DNA from: Atopsyche davidsoni
Lineage: Eukaryota; Arthropoda; Insecta; Trichoptera; Hydrobiosidae
Length of the DNA: 64,000 nt
Reading direction: 5' to 3'
Assembly: GCA_022113835.1 (NCBI GenBank)
Contig: JAILWY010000016.1
Span: 8,401,501-8,465,500 of the forward strand
Part shown: positions 13,411 to 28,392 of the stretch, piece by piece
Position numbering within the stretch: position 1 is the first letter of the stretch
Layout: every line of letters begins with the position of its first letter
Translations under genes and position numbers: made by a program
The notes under the pieces: generated by a model
Databases searched by the model: none
Told to the model about the DNA's origin: nothing
What the model saw: only the letters and a program-made list of their open reading frames with translations

Positions 13411-16400
13411 AATAAATAGTCAAAATTAAAATACCTACACCCTCTCCGTTATTCTCTCATTCCTGTACAATAAGGCTAAAAAAAAAACATATATTACTCT
13501 GCAGATATTTTTAGTGTAATTATATTATTTATCTTACTTTATTTTTATTCCGGTGCAATCAGGACAGTATCATTAAAAATTTTAAAACACCCAATATTTT
13601 TTCTATGTTTCTAATTAAAAATAAATAAATGAAACTACGACGATAGGTTTAAGATTGTAAAAACCCAGACCGTAAAGGACCAAATTTTAGACATACCATA
13701 TCACCCAATAGCTTTTAATTTAAAATCGAAGTATATATATATATTTTTTTTTTTGTAGCACTGGTAGTGTTCACAGTGTATACCACCCGTCCCTTGAATA
13801 GCGCCCATTGAGACCCGTCTCATTTGTTGGGGAATATATAATTATTTTTTTACTGTTTAAACTCAAACATACCACGCTATAAGTTTGCGTGAGTTGATTT
13901 GATTAGCGATGTTATCAAGTCAAGTTAGACGAATTTTAACATATACTGCCAGCAACATGGTACTTCAAACAAAAGTTGATAATTTAAATTATCATCGTGC
14001 AATTTGACATTTGAAATATTATATTGTGGTATTAAAGAATATGTTTAACATTTAATATTACATTAAATTGTATGTATAGACCTGCCCATAACTCGCATTT
14101 ATTGAGACTAATAATATTTTTTTATGAATAACAAAGGTATTGTTAAATATCTTTCATGTTAAATATCAATCAGCTAATTTCTTTATTTTTAAAAATACCT
14201 ACTTTATTTCTGTTTTTTCTTGGTATATATTTTTGATTGCAAATACCAGGGCCGCAGCGAGAGCGCACCTCTAAGTAGTGCCGGGCGGCTCGAAACCATT
14301 TTGTGATATCGATTCCGCCGCGGCGGCCCTCTCTGTCCCCCGCGCGGCGCCCGCGTAGCGCCGTCCCGCCCGCTCCCGTGCCGTGTCTGACAGAAACGGA
14401 TGATTACCGCCGCGTCAAACACACTAAAAGCATTTAGATATTTTTAAATACCCCGAGAGCTTTCGTCACCGAATGGCGCGTCAAAAGTGCGACAGCCCAG
14501 AAATAAAAATAATAATACTATCTTGTTTGTATTATTACCGGCGATCTTCACTTAAAAGCTAGTTTACACTGCAACTCAACTGACAACTAGTTCGTGAAAA
14601 ACAGTATTTTGTTTTAAAAGGCAGCTCGACAAGTTTATTTGTATTGTACTGTATTTTTTTTTATAATTTTGCCACTAATGGCTATTTTTATTTTATTTTA
14701 GCTTGCTTATCAAAGTTTTTACAATAAAAGGCTGCTATGATCATTTTGACGTTACATTACATTTAAATACAAAACATAAAAGTCAATCTGTAAATATTTT
14801 TGGTCTAAATTTTTACATTGATATATTATAATTTATTTGCAAAAGCAAAACATTTTAAACACTAATAAACCCTGTGGTAGTAATTTTTTTTATCAAAGCT
14901 AGAATGTAATTAAATCCATAGCCTCTAATCTACCGACTGCAATATATTTTTTTAGATTTGTTTTTCTAGATGAAACGAATGTTATTTTTGCAGATTGTAT
15001 TTGTAAAATGGATAATTGTTTACCCTAAAGCACGCGCTTGAATTTAAAAAAAATATTTTCAAATACTGAAGTTTTCCTGGTTTTGTAAAAGCCACCCCCT
15101 CCCTTTCCTATCAAAGATTTAACTGTGTCGCCTTCCGGGGAAGGTTTTTGCAAACTTTAGGAGAAAATAAAAAGAAGGAGAAAAAAAGAAACCAAATCGA
15201 AAAGATTACCTTTCCGCGACTTATTCAGAAGACGTGTGTGTCCATGCTCAATATTTTATTTATATATTTATTATATTGTAAAAGATTTTCCCTTCTAAAA
15301 TCAGAGTAGATTTCGCTCCTCGAATACCCGGAGCGCACGGCTCGCGAGGAGATAGAGAGCGGATGTGCTCGAGACGCGTTACAGAGGGGCTGCCGCAAAC
15401 GTGATTTAATAAATGGATGTTAGTTCCCCCATTTGCAAGGAGGAGAGAAGACGCTGGCATACAAATATGACGACTTACTTCGTAAGTATTTCTTCTACAT
15501 ATTTATATTGATTCAGATTAAAACCGTTTTTTAATCAAAACAGATTTTTTCAATTGCAACACTTGCTCACAATTTAAAAGAGATAGCCACGAATAGCAAA
15601 TACAGACACGAATGCTCGCTGATTTCTCCCGACGCCAACGAAAATATACATCATCTTTCACATAATCTTTATAATATAAAATAATTAACTTTTTCAGCTA
15701 TCTTGGATATTTATTTACACAGAATTATTTTATGTTTGTTTTGTGATCTATTAATGATTAAATTAGCAGAGTGGCAATTAATTTCGATTTATACGGAGTA
15801 TTTTTTAATTGCCGGAGATAAGCGTTTGATAGATGACTCCTTTAACCCGGCGTCAAATGCAAATTTTACAAATTCGTGATCTCAGATCGCCAGATAAGAC
15901 ACGTTTGTTGTTGATTCATTTATAAAATATATACATGCAACATATTTAAGGCGCCGATGCCGCTTGTTAATACCATTACGAAAAACCAAATATGTTTAAT
16001 TAATTAATAGTCTAATTTGTTTAAGTGCGCATGAAGGATGTGGCAATATTGTAATTTAAATTTATTTTTATTGCAATAAACACACGTTGCAATATGTAAC
16101 ATCGCCGACGCAACAAACTCGGATTAATTCGTGCGGAAAAAATACCAAATAAGCTTTGCTATGCCAAATTGCTTTTTTGCCTTTGATATTATAATGCACG
16201 CAAAAAATTATACAGATGTTTCAAACCAAAATAATCGAATACCTTTGCTGCGCTAGAGCTACAACGAGTGGGCGATTTTTCCTGGAAATAAGAACTTAGA
16301 TAAATTGATTAAGTTGTAATCAGGTTTCGGGAATGATAAAGAGGCTGCGATGCCCAAATGGTGGAAGTAACAATGTCAAACTGATGATTAGATATGCCTT

Positions 16401-16600
16401 CGTGGTAGAGACAATCCACTCAGTAGAGAACCGCGAGGTTTTCAGGGAAGTGATTGGATAAAGATTCTCAACCACATTGACCGGATAACGACATCAATTT
16501 TGCCCAATGAGAATTATTTTTTTTGTGAGCGCAAACATATTATACTTCTTTTGTCTTTTAGGTAAAAATTAAAAACATTAATTAGTTAAATAAGTTTATA

Positions 16601-16689
<89 letters not shown>

Positions 16690-19600
16690 GATATTGCATA
16701 TCTGAATGTTAGCCAAGAAATCCAGGTAAAAGAAAGGTGCTGTAAGCGAACGAATGAATGCTCTGCCAGCAGTGCAAACTAAATTAATCAAAATCCTTCA
16801 CAAGTCTGAAGATGGGCGTGCGAAATGCGAACAAAACGGAGACTCGATTATGATATTTAATTGAAAAACTTCCCCGAGTCGCGATGGCGCCGCCGCTGGG
16901 GCCGCTCGGGCCACTCGGGCTGCTCGCTCGAGGCGGGGATGTCATACGGGGGGGTCGGGGAACAAAGCTAATTCAATCTAATCAAATACACTAGAGAACC
17001 TCAACAACAGAAAGCAAGAAGTACTGAATCGCGAAGCGATGCACCGCAGCGGTCGGACGGGTCACAGTCTTGCAACTGGGTGCGATGAACGAGTGTCTTC
17101 GCTCAGGAACAAAAAAATCACAATTATCTGATTATCAAAATATAAGAAATCATTTTATTAGAGAATTACTATTTTATAAATCATGGATAAATTTAATATT
17201 AATAAATATTACGACAAATATCAACAAACAAATAAGTAAGCGTTTACAATTTCTACCAGTCAAAAACACAGGAAAGATTTTTTCAGAATTTAATTTTTAA
17301 AGCTGCATAAAGCCTTTACATACTATGTTATGCTTATGAATTTAGATTTCTCAATTAATAATTTTTTTTAAATAATAATAAGCAATAAAAACCATTAAAT
17401 GCAATTAAATCTATAAATTCCATGCTTAATTAGATTGATTTGAAATATGTTTGAAAAATGAATTATTGAATGCAAACAAGTAGTTTTTATTATTTTTCCA
17501 TGATTATGAAAACCAATCCATTAGTTTTTTTTTATCAATACTGTTTCAATTATATAAAAAAAAAAAAAAATTTAAAACAATGTGTTTGCAGACTGTGCCT
17601 GTGAATTGTAACAATTTTCGTTTCCAGGCTGTTGCCGATCTCAAAAGTTTGGCTGTGGCGTTATTCAAAGACACAGTTTATATGTCAGTGGGTTCCGCAA
17701 TCGATAACGATCCTCCGCAATAAAAAGTAGCCTGAGTGCGGACATAATCAGTATTCTCCGGCGCGGGCCTGATACCGCCCGGGCATCTCGCTCCCACTCG
17801 CACAGCCCCCGCCGCGCCTCGTCTGCTCAATTAGTGTGCTTGGCTAACTCAATTTGTAGTTTGTGCGAGCGGCCCTGATTTCGGCACATTCGTGAAGCTA
17901 ATTGAGGATTCATAATTATGTAGCTGCCGCAAGCAGGACGAGCGGAAACATCGCAAAGTTAGACCTCTGCTTTGTTCTGTCTCGTGGAGAGACCCATTAT
18001 CTTAAATATCTAAGTGCTGACTGCGATGCATGGAAATAAAATTATACATTTTTAATAAATTTATATGCAAGACTTTGATCACGCCACTTCATTAAAATAA
18101 ATAGATTTTAATATCACATAAAAGACGTATGCCATATTACCTACCATTGATCGAACTATTTGTCACACTGATCTAATCGATCTCTCTTTGAAATACTCTG
18201 CCTTCTGCATAAGGGTTTGAATAAGAGCTCTCAACGCTTTATACTTTTGGCAAGATGCAATTTTTGAATAATTAGGAATCTCCTGTTTAATATCACGCGC
18301 ATCCTTAGCATGAAATAGTCCCTTTTTGACCAACAAAGCTGAAAATCTGACCTGTTCAGCTATAGCGCCATATCCGAGGTTTTTTTTAAGTATAAAAAAA
18401 ACGCTTGAAAACATTTTAGTCAAAATACACAACACAGCATTTAATTAAAAAAATACGCATTACTTAATGATATATGCCAAGGCAGGTACAAATAAAATTA
18501 CAACACAATATATGCAAGTGACGTTCACCATTGTGAAATTTATCCTCACAATAAAGAATAAATTGTAAACAAAAGAAATTGTTTTGTAATTTGACAGAAT
18601 CAAAAAATTATAGGTAAGTATAAAATAATTATGATAACGATATGGCATATGACTGTTTAACTATTTTTTTGCATCTAAGAATGCGAAACTCTCCTCAATA
18701 CCATTACTATAAATAATATTGCTATTAGTTTATTAGTTAACATAAAATGAAAATATCAGTGAATCAGCAGTGAAAATAACAAACTACCTCGTCGAAATAT
18801 TATTTTCACGCATAAATTTAAAAGCAAGGAAACCAGCAAGTTCTCTGCTCGATCCACAGTTAAGTTTGTTTCGGAAAAGTTTACAAATAAAAAGCCGAGA
18901 ACTTACGAGCAGCCTCGCCGCTACGACTTGCCCTGGCCTTTGTGTTAATGAATTTTCCACGTCGGAGGAAATTATTTGTCTAACCGTCATTGATATTTTA
19001 GTTTTAACTATTTATTTGTATACTTGATAAAATAAGGTACCAGTATGATTGTAAAGATAATTCTAGTTTTAAGAACAATAATGATTTTGACATCAGAATT
19101 GTTTGTCATTTATTTATACCTCACCGTCTCTAGAGCGCTATTGTTGTCTGTAACGGTTCGTAGCATAAGATTATCATTTGCATTATGTCCATCCAGCTAT
19201 AAAATGATTTTAATAGAAATTAATTAATTAATCAAAATATCAACTAGATTATTTCGGATATCAAAAACCAAAAAAATAATAATAATAAACAACGTTTATC
19301 AAACTATTACATATGTCTTAAGAGCCGATCAAACCGTTTAGCTATCTGCGATTTAGACCAAATTATTATCATTAATATATTGGCAAACCTTCTATAAGGT
19401 CAACTAAATACATAATTCTGTTTAATGTAATAAATTTTGTATTTGGTAATCTGTTAATCGTTGTATAATTTAATTAGTCTTTTAGAATTTGTGCGTTATT
19501 TAATAGCTGGTCAACCATCAAATAAAAAGACTATTATGCGTCATATGTGTAGCAAATATATACAATATATTTTATCTAATTAGTTGATCTAAAGACTTGA

Positions 19601-21820
19601 AATTGAAAAAAAAGACGAAATAGAATAGTACCCATAAAATACAAAATACTTTTAAATCAATACTTTCTGTCCAGTATTGTTTTAAAATCAATAACCGGCC
19701 TATAATTTGGATAGCAACTATAAACTTGATTTTGACTCACATCTTTTGGTGCTAAATTGACTTAGCAAAGATATTTCGAGCATTGCCCTCCATGGCTCGC
19801 TAAGTGACTTGGAGTTTGCGGATGAGGTCAGCTGTCAGATTCCCAAGTCCTGCTCCGCATCTAAACTTCGGGAAGACGTATTACTCGAATATTTCAGTTT
19901 CGAAATATTCTCAATAGGAGTGCGCCTCGAAACTGAGGTCGGAACATAATAAATGTCAACCAAAACTATCTATCAATCAGTGCAATTCGATTTTCCGAGA
20001 TAAACATTTTTTGACATGACGCATGATTAAAAACTTGTTAGTATTTACATATTGATACTTTACCATTTCGGCCAATCGATCACTTCCAACGGTGACAAAT
20101 TCTATAAAATGAAAACAATAATTCATTTGTCAAAATATCACTGTCTCTGAAGAGAAAAGTTCAACTATTGAGTTATCTCAATATTTGCGTACAACCTGTG
20201 TTATAAAAAATTGAAACTCGATAAACTGTGATAAAGAAACAAGGAGAAACTCGTGTTTCTTTTTCTAGATAGAAGTAACCGATGTAAGTAAACGAAGAAC
20301 CTGAAAATCATGAAACTAAAATGACGGCGAGTGAGACAATTTAAAAACTGAATAGCAAACTGCGAACACACAGTATGTTAATAATATCAAATAATTAAAA
20401 AATGTTATAGACTGTCAATGTGATGGTAATTACGGTATAATATAATAGCAGAATTGGATTATGAAGAGTGAAAAACACCTGATGGTATAGTGATGTTCGT
20501 TTCTTTTAAATATTGTCGGTCTGGTACTAAGCCATCGTTATTTGCTAGCTTTGCATAATATTTCTCCTAATAATAATCATGTCTACACACGATTTAAAGT
20601 GAGGTTCCACAGATTTATATATTAAGTTTATTGATGGGCCATAAATATCGAATAAAAGATCCCGTGCATAATGATAAAGCGTGGGATAGAGCTCTCGAAA
20701 TCACAAGGCATCGTGGGCAGTAAAAGATATCGTCCGCCGCCATTAAAAGGTCAATAAGCAAGCGAGTTAATAGTTTATATATCGATAAAGTATTGTTATC
20801 ATTTAAAGGCAAAGATTACCAAACAACTACCAATCTTATAATTGGATTTGAGTGATTTAGATATTCAATAAAAAAAATTAAGTAGATAATTTGAATTGTA
20901 CGCAAGCTAAGGTGTTTTAATACAAACGCTTAGAAATTTTGTTGACTAATGTTTCGGAGGACAGTCAGAGGCGAGCCTCGGGTATTTCGGCGATCGGTAA
21001 GTTAGATGGTAAGATAAGTCATAGACATTGATTGATATCGATCCCAATGGCCATTCCTACACCTGAAGTTGACCTAGTTTGCTATGTCGGGACCGGTTTT
21101 TGGTACGTTAACTCATTTTGAACGTTGAAATTGATACTGAAACCATAAAAAAACACATCGGTACAAATTATCTCAAAAGAAGACTAACAGTTATTTAAAA
21201 TTTAAACATCAATTTAATTTTATCGGTGCAAAGACCGCACCCAAAAAGATAATTAATTACACTGTACAATGTCGTTTAAATCTACAGGCGATTGAATAAA
21301 AAATGTTTAACGCTTCATATCCAATATTCCCGTGCTCACGCATATTGCGTAATTATCGCACATTGTTGTGAAATGTATTTTTTTGTAGCTAATTTCAGCG
21401 CGATGCGCGTTTCATGATTTTTTTGGATGAACATGGCGGACTTGTCTTGTTGAATTTAGACGTCGGATAATCAATCCCCCTGTAAACAACCCAAAAAGGG
21501 AGCATTCGCAAGTGAATCCCCCAAAAGGATATATTGTATAATTAATTCTCTCGGCGCCTCGCACCGGGAGTCCGGGAAATGCGCGCCCGTCGCCCTTTGT
21601 TCTACCTCCGCCGAATTATGTGACCCCCGGTATGATTACGAATTCCATTTTGGAAAGTAATGAATAAATTATACAGAAAATGTCCTCACCGAGTCGTTTC
21701 GAGAGTCGAGAGATAAGTGAATTTACAATTTGCAAATCAAATGTACTCAAATTACTAACAAAGTATGAGTGACGTTTGTAATGTACCCCTAGAGCCTAGA
21801 AGATTCGGGGCCTCGCACTT
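13411..21820. other. Gene-free stretch with several GC islets
   Basis: No gene supported. CpG-rich islets stand out at about 14,250-14,410, 15,290-15,440, 16,865-17,080, 17,720-17,940 and 21,540-21,640. The islet near 17,820-17,930 contains two antiparallel CTCAATTAG/CTAATTGAG motifs, i.e. clustered homeodomain-type TAATTA cores. A short splice-acceptor-plus-frame at about 17,625-17,723 is discussed under findings. Confidence 0.5.
16603..16684. repeat. (TA)n microsatellite
   Basis: About 80 bp of uninterrupted AT dinucleotides. It explains the spurious Tyr-Ile repeat frame on the minus strand. Confidence 0.95.
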
Positions 21821-22345
21821 TGCAATTAGCAAATAGCGTCCCCTTATTTTGGGTGCTTTTTTTTATAGTTTTGGCTAAGTAAACAACGAAACGTAGGACG
21901 CTATTGGCTGATTGCAAATCGGTCGCATGTCGTATCGCATCGCGACACAGCATGCAACAGACTTGCAATCAACCAATAGAGGCCTATTTTGCGTTGTTTA
22001 CTTAAATCCTCTATACCCGCAGCAACCGACTTTCTATCAGACAATAGCGTCTCCTTATTTTGAGTGTTTTTTAAAAATAGTTTTGCATTAGCAAACAACG
22101 TAAGATAGGACGCTACTGACCAATTGCAAGATGAGTCGCGACGGGTGTAGAAGGCTTTGAGTCCGATTCACCCGTAGCAACAAATCGCGTTACTATCTTG
22201 CAGCAAGCCGATCGCGTTCTACGTTGCGTTGCTTGCCTAAGCAAAACCATAAAAAACATCAAAAATAAAGGGATAAAACAAAAAAAAAAACACCAAAATG
22301 AATGGGACGTTATGGCCGATTGTAAGTCGGCCGCGAGTCGTGTCG
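21821..22345. mobile_element. Cluster of CCAATAGCGTCC-type MITE copies
   Basis: Three to four copies of the MITE seen at 3,733 lie nested or tandem here. Unit ends AATAGCGTCC and GGACGCTATTGGC occur at about 21,830 and 21,898-21,908, again at about 22,043 and 22,109, with a fragment in the opposite orientation at about 21,965-22,010 and a degenerate one at 22,225-22,320. Between units lies a recurring tail containing variants of GTCGCGAGTCGTGTCGCTGC. No coding capacity. Confidence 0.65.
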
Positions 22346-25300
22346 CTGCCCGTGTAGGGCTTTAACATTTCAATAGGAACGTTATCGAGAAAATTTATGT
22401 TGCCAATAAATAGATTGAAATTAATAATACAACATCTTCTGCGATTATCTATTCCTAGATGTTAGTTAATAAATAATACTTAACATCGTAAGATATATTT
22501 ATGTGACAATAAATAAAAGAGTAGTAAAACTTAATAGGACTGCTCATAGAAACTTACCTACACTAATGTATACACATAAATAATTATTAATACCTACCTA
22601 CGGGTAAAGCCTGTTTAAAATAAAAAAAAGTTACATATTGACAAAAATCTGCTGTAAAAATGTGAGTAGATTGTCAAAGAAAATTAAATTGTCAAATAAA
22701 ACTGCATATTATACAAACTACGAAATAAATGTTGAAAAGTACGAAATGCTTACCTAATTTTTGTCGACAAATTTCTCGTCGCGGTTTTTATTCTCCTTGT
22801 AATCCCATGATTAGTTCGTTCTCCTGCTGGTTTATTCTTTCACTTTTGTCATTTGTCATCACAATTACTCAATAATGTACGGAAACGTTTTGTTTTCAGA
22901 TTGACCGGTCAATGATCACACAACTAATTAACACGAAAGGAAAACTGACTTTAGTGACAGATCGGGAACACAAATATTTTACTTCGAGTAACTGCTGGCC
23001 AATAATTCACCACGCTTACAAAAACCACAAATTGATATTACAAAATAAGAATTTAAGTAACACTCGGTAATTATTAAGTTGTTAACACGCATTTATTACA
23101 AACATCACAAGTTAAAACATGTTGTCACAATTGATATCGTGACAATATTTTATACGATTTAAGATGTAAGTTAGATTAGATTATAAAGTGTTAAAGTAAA
23201 TACACACAAATTACTTGTATAATAAAAATAACAGGCAATAATCCACCAATTACATAAAGTATCAATAAGACGTATTATTATTAAAACTATTCAAACAAAA
23301 ATATGACGGTTTTTATTATGCCCGGTTTGTTGACGGCGGCCGAGCGAGTACTCGCGAGACTAGCGCCGCTGCGGCGGGCATCCGCACTATGAGGCTTCGC
23401 GGCCAACGCGGTCAGAGACGAACCCGAGCGTCCGCGCAAAGTCTCTCTCGCACCCTCGCGTTGAGCCGGCGCCAAAAGAGACAGAGCGAGATGAAAACGG
23501 CGGGCATTGATACTTTGCGTGATCACAAAAAATATTGTCCAATATGACAGGTAAACAATAACCGACATGTTTGATGTTGAAATGAAAATGATTATTTAAT
23601 TATTCGATTTATCTGAAATTAGCGCAATTGTTAGTGATCATTTATATTTATCCTGTTCCGCATCCATGTGAGTTTCTTCCTCGCAATTTTTCCTTAGACA
23701 ATTAGCTGTAGTAGGTCATATTTGTTGTTTCGAAAAAGATGTCCAAAACAGAAGATCTTCCTCTTTTTGACCATTGTCATCCACCTAATAATTTAAAATT
23801 ACACACATCTTGAATTAATTTGTGCTCGGAAGCAGATAATCTCACACATTCTTGATCGCCTACTCGATAGTTGTATTTCGATAGCTATAATTTTTTTTTT
23901 AAATCTCAAATGAAATTATTATCAAAACATTTCACATCAAATGAAAATAATTTCTAATTTAAAAAGCCATTGATTTTTCCTCGGTTTGTGCTAATAAATA
24001 ATAATCTTCCCCAATGGTAATGATTTTCGTAGCCATAAAAGACCCCTCAATGGTTTGATGCCCTCAATGAGACGCTAATAAGGGCGGACTTGGATGGAGC
24101 GAAAGTACTTTCTGATCTTCCCTCTTCTGGTTGAAATTTTTTAAAATATCTTACTGATTCACATTAATTTGTTTGGTTATAAAATACGAAATATATATAT
24201 ATTTTTATTTCATTATAAATAGTACTCAGCTGTTGCGTGTCTACAAAAAAAAGTTTTTTCGGGTTAAAAACAATATATTTATAATTACTTTTAGTGGCAT
24301 TGGTTTTTTGTTTATAAATACCAAAAGACAGTTCACAATTACAAGTTAGATGTCACAATTACAAGTTCAAATTTAATGCAAAAACAGAAGTGTCAGCACA
24401 CAAATATATAATTATGCGCTTGGTGGAATGTAGAATAAATTACGTGGCTTATGTATCAGAATACCAAAATTTATTAACAGATGTATTAAGTCAATTGTCC
24501 GCAAATCTAAAACCAATTACGCCCGCCACCCTCGATCGCTATCTCCGTCCCGCTCTTTCGCGTGAAATCGGAACGAGACAAGCTGATCCTTTGTCCTTTG
24601 TCCCTAGGCCCCGACGTGTACTTCCGAAAGAAATGAGATAACATGTTCAGAAGAGCAGAGATGTTTACGGGAAACGGTGGCTGAGATTGCTCGTATGAAT
24701 ATAAGTAAAATTATTTTGGCATAATTTATCGAATTGTTAGAACTAAATACAATTAAATAAGTACAAGCGCTATCTTTATAAATTTAACCGGAAGTGAAAA
24801 CACATGTTTGTGTAATACATGGCATACGCAAAAAAAAAGTCAGATTTTTGTAACACATTTTTCTAACAATAACGGTACAATGTGGCAAAGAACGGTGTTA
24901 CATATAATCCCTTTTGATTTAATTTAAAAACAAACAGGTCTCAATACAAAACATTTAATTACAAAATCGTTTAATTTTTCGCCCCACGATATTCAAGCCG
25001 AGCGTATTACATGTAATTCAAACACCCTGGTTTATGAGAGGCTTATCTGTGTGAGCGGGGAGCGGGGAGCGGGGAGCGGGGAGCGGGGAGTGTGGAGTGG
25101 GGAGTGGGGAGCGGGGGGTATCGATCGCCACCGCCACCGCGCCCCCGGCGGTCGGCCGTGGCGGGCGCGCCCCGCTGAGATACCAGGCGAGCAGAAGTGA
25201 GCAGGAGGGTGCGGAGCGCAGGAGCGCGACTGCGGCCGGGGTGGGGAGGGGCGGGGAGGGGCGGGGCGGGGGGCGGCTCATTCACAATTCACCGCTTGGC

Positions 25301-28300
25301 GGGAGCGGCGCGGAGGAAAAACTCACCCACGCCAATTTATTCAGCCCTGGTATTCCCGTCTACAGCTTTGGACTGTTTTTCTCGCTCGTATTTTGATAAA
25401 AAAAAAAATATATTACAAACTCAGAATGGAGTTTATTTTGGTTATTAATCAAAATACTTCTCAAACTATTAAAATGTTATTAATTTTGCACCTTTTAAAA
25501 CTGACATTATTGCTTTACAAAGTACAAAGGTACACAGATTGATTTTTTCTGTGATTAGATGATTTTCAGTGTAAAAATTAGATTATATAAAATGGCAAAT
25601 GTCGGTAATTTAATATAATGACTTTTGCAAACAAAGGGATTTTTAAGCACAAAAAGCAGCATATACAAATGCATCCTACTCAAAGAATATCTCAATAATA
25701 GCAAATGTTTATTTTTTTTTATGGTAACTTTGGAAAGGATGGGTCTTCAGTAAGGTTAAAAGATTGAAATACACGATAATCTTAATCATTATATTTGCTT
25801 AAATCATAATCAGGTTTCATACACTTAAGAAATGCAATTTATAAAAACCTACATAAAATTAAATGTTTAAATTTGTTTAACTCTTGTATTTAATATTATA
25901 GATTATTTTCTGATATGATATATTTTCTTAAATGGAATGAAAAGTATTATGTAATTTTCATAATTGTGGGTATCACGTGGCTCACATATTGTCCAAATAG
26001 AAATTATATTCACTGGGATATACAAAAAAATAATAAGTTGCTATAACTCGACAAAAATTGCATAAATTTTATATTTGTATTTACATTTTGGAAAGAAACC
26101 ACTTTTACAAATAAATCGTTGTTAGGTTAGTTTAATCATAGTTTATTTCCTTAAAAAACTGAATTTGTTATTAAAAAAAAATGGTGAGCGCAGCTGGATG
26201 ATGTAATAGAAATAAATAAATTAAAGATTTATGTTATTTATTCTAAATACTCGAATAAATATTAAGTTCTATTGTAAATTAAAATAACCCATTAAGTCTA
26301 TCCGTAAGATTAACCTGTTGGATTGAATACTTTTGGTTTGTTAGCATTCATAAAAAAAACTTTTACTGGAGGAGCTGGGTGAAAGATTCACCTAACTACA
26401 AAAATATGATTTTGAGTTTGAGAAAGAAAGTTTTTGGAAATGTTTTTTTCACACAGCAAAAAAAAAAATACAAGTTTACAATAATTTGAAATAACACTTG
26501 ATGATGTTCTGTTCTATTCAAAGTTTCCAACTACCAGTAATTAAATATTAACAATATAAAGCTGCTACTGTTGAATTGTTTACTTAATTAACATTTTTTC
26601 ATTCATAAACATGTGATACATTAAACCTTTTTAATATAAAATATTTTTAAAGCATAAAAAAAGGACAGTGGCCAGTTCAATTTTTACTAACTTTATGAAT
26701 ATTAATATACTTCACGCAAGTTTAAGCTACACTAGCTTGTTTGGTCCATTATTGTCTAATAATTGCGTTTTTAAATTGCTGACCAAATTTGACAGTGGTG
26801 ATAAACAATTGCGTAAAACATATTTATCTATTGTTATTTATATGCATTATAATGAACAATACTTCTAAACGTGAAAAAATAAAGTGATGGTTTCATTTTA
26901 AAAAATTATCAATAGTTTATGATTTTGCCAGTGCCATAATGATAAAACAATAAAATGGTTAGTAATTAATTTTATTATAAAATCAGTTCAGTCATTTGTG
27001 AAAACAATGTGTAGGTAAATTAAAATTTATACATTACTAATGGTCATTTTAAATAACAATATATTTTGAATTCATGGGATATTCTTTCATACTTCTGTCC
27101 ACTGCATGTATATGTATGTATTCAAATACAATATAACAAATTTAAATTTATGGGGTTAGTTATTAAGAATTTCAATAATATTACAACAGAAATTAATCAC
27201 TTAGAATATTTCTAAATACATGTACAAAATATGACTACCATATAATAAGCTAATTAAAATGTATTAGCTCTTAAGCCTCTGCTGTAAAAGAAATTATAAG
27301 ATTAAATTCTTGTTTATACATAAATTAAAAAAAATATCTCCAGTAATGGGCTAAAATTGGCTATTTATTAAGACTATCACATATAAGTAGTCATTATTAG
27401 TAAAGGAACATCTAAAAACATGAAATACTATTAACCTTCTTCTGAAAATAAAGAGCTTGTACACATGCTTCAAAACTCACGGTGTCACCCCAAGGGCACA
27501 AAAAAATCTAAGCTGATCCTATGCCGGTGTCATTTTTCATGTCTTAGTGAAAGTGAAAAGATATATCAAATTTTTCTTTCCAGATTAAAAATAAAACAAC
27601 TGCTGAATCGACAAAAATAATATCATCCTCTACTTTTTAAGTGATACTATGAGTTGAGAGACACTGCTTGTATTCCAATCGGTAAATTATATTGTAGCTT
27701 TTTTAAGAACATCCAAATTATATATATTAAAAGTGGATACTTTCCATGACATTTGTGTGAAACAAAAACCTTTGAATTGTGACCATGAATTAATATCAGA
27801 TAATATGGGTTATTGCAACAATACATTAATATCCAGCAAAATATAATTTTACAATATATTGCCAAAATGATAAAGTGAAGCCTGTTTTGCTATTTCAGCC
27901 AGTGATGACACAAAATATCATATGACTTAAGTATCACAATATTAAAAAAAAATGTTTTGGGTTTCTCATTTTGACAATCTTTCACATTTGCAATCCAACT
28001 AAAAGATCGTACTCATTACGAGAGCTACAATTATTATAAAATCCTGCATTATAATTTTAAAAAAAAAGCTATAAAAAATGTTCTAAAACGAATCAGGCTA
28101 ATGTTTCAGTAGGAGTGCAGATCCGCCGACTGTAGATAAAAAAAACTGTGAACAGTTTTTGTAACATTTCTCACACCTGTTACTCCTCTTAGGCTTTCGG
28201 CACTTCCGAAACACGAGCTACGGCGACGAGGCCGTACTAATAGTGCCGGTGGAACACTTATCGCAATTTACATAGCGATGCAACACAACACAGTTTTCAT

Positions 28301-28392
28301 CCAATCAGAAAGTTAAATAGAGCGTTCTGAGCCGATCCCGACTAGCGTACCGACACCAACGATGCACTCCAGCAGGTGAGGGGCACGCGGTG
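22346..28392. other. Gene-free stretch, then 3' side of PIAS copy A
   Basis: No gene supported up to the stop codon of PIAS copy A at 28,393. CpG-rich islets lie at 23,320-23,510 and 25,035-25,340. The moderately GC-rich 28,170-28,392 is probably 3' untranslated region of PIAS copy A (minus strand). I could not fix its poly(A) site. Confidence 0.5.
25055..25118. repeat. 7-bp minisatellite, GCGGGGA unit
   Basis: About nine imperfect tandem copies of GCGGGGA/GTGGGGA. The several overlapping proline- or glycine-rich frames here are by-products of this repeat and of the adjoining GC islet. Confidence 0.8.

Noticed and set aside
16582..16791. Minus-strand frame with a long Tyr-Ile repeat
   Set aside because: It is a translation of the (TA)n microsatellite.
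25018..25448. Several overlapping proline- or glycine-rich frames
   Set aside because: They all read through the same GC-rich minisatellite and islet in different frames, without splice sites or known motifs.
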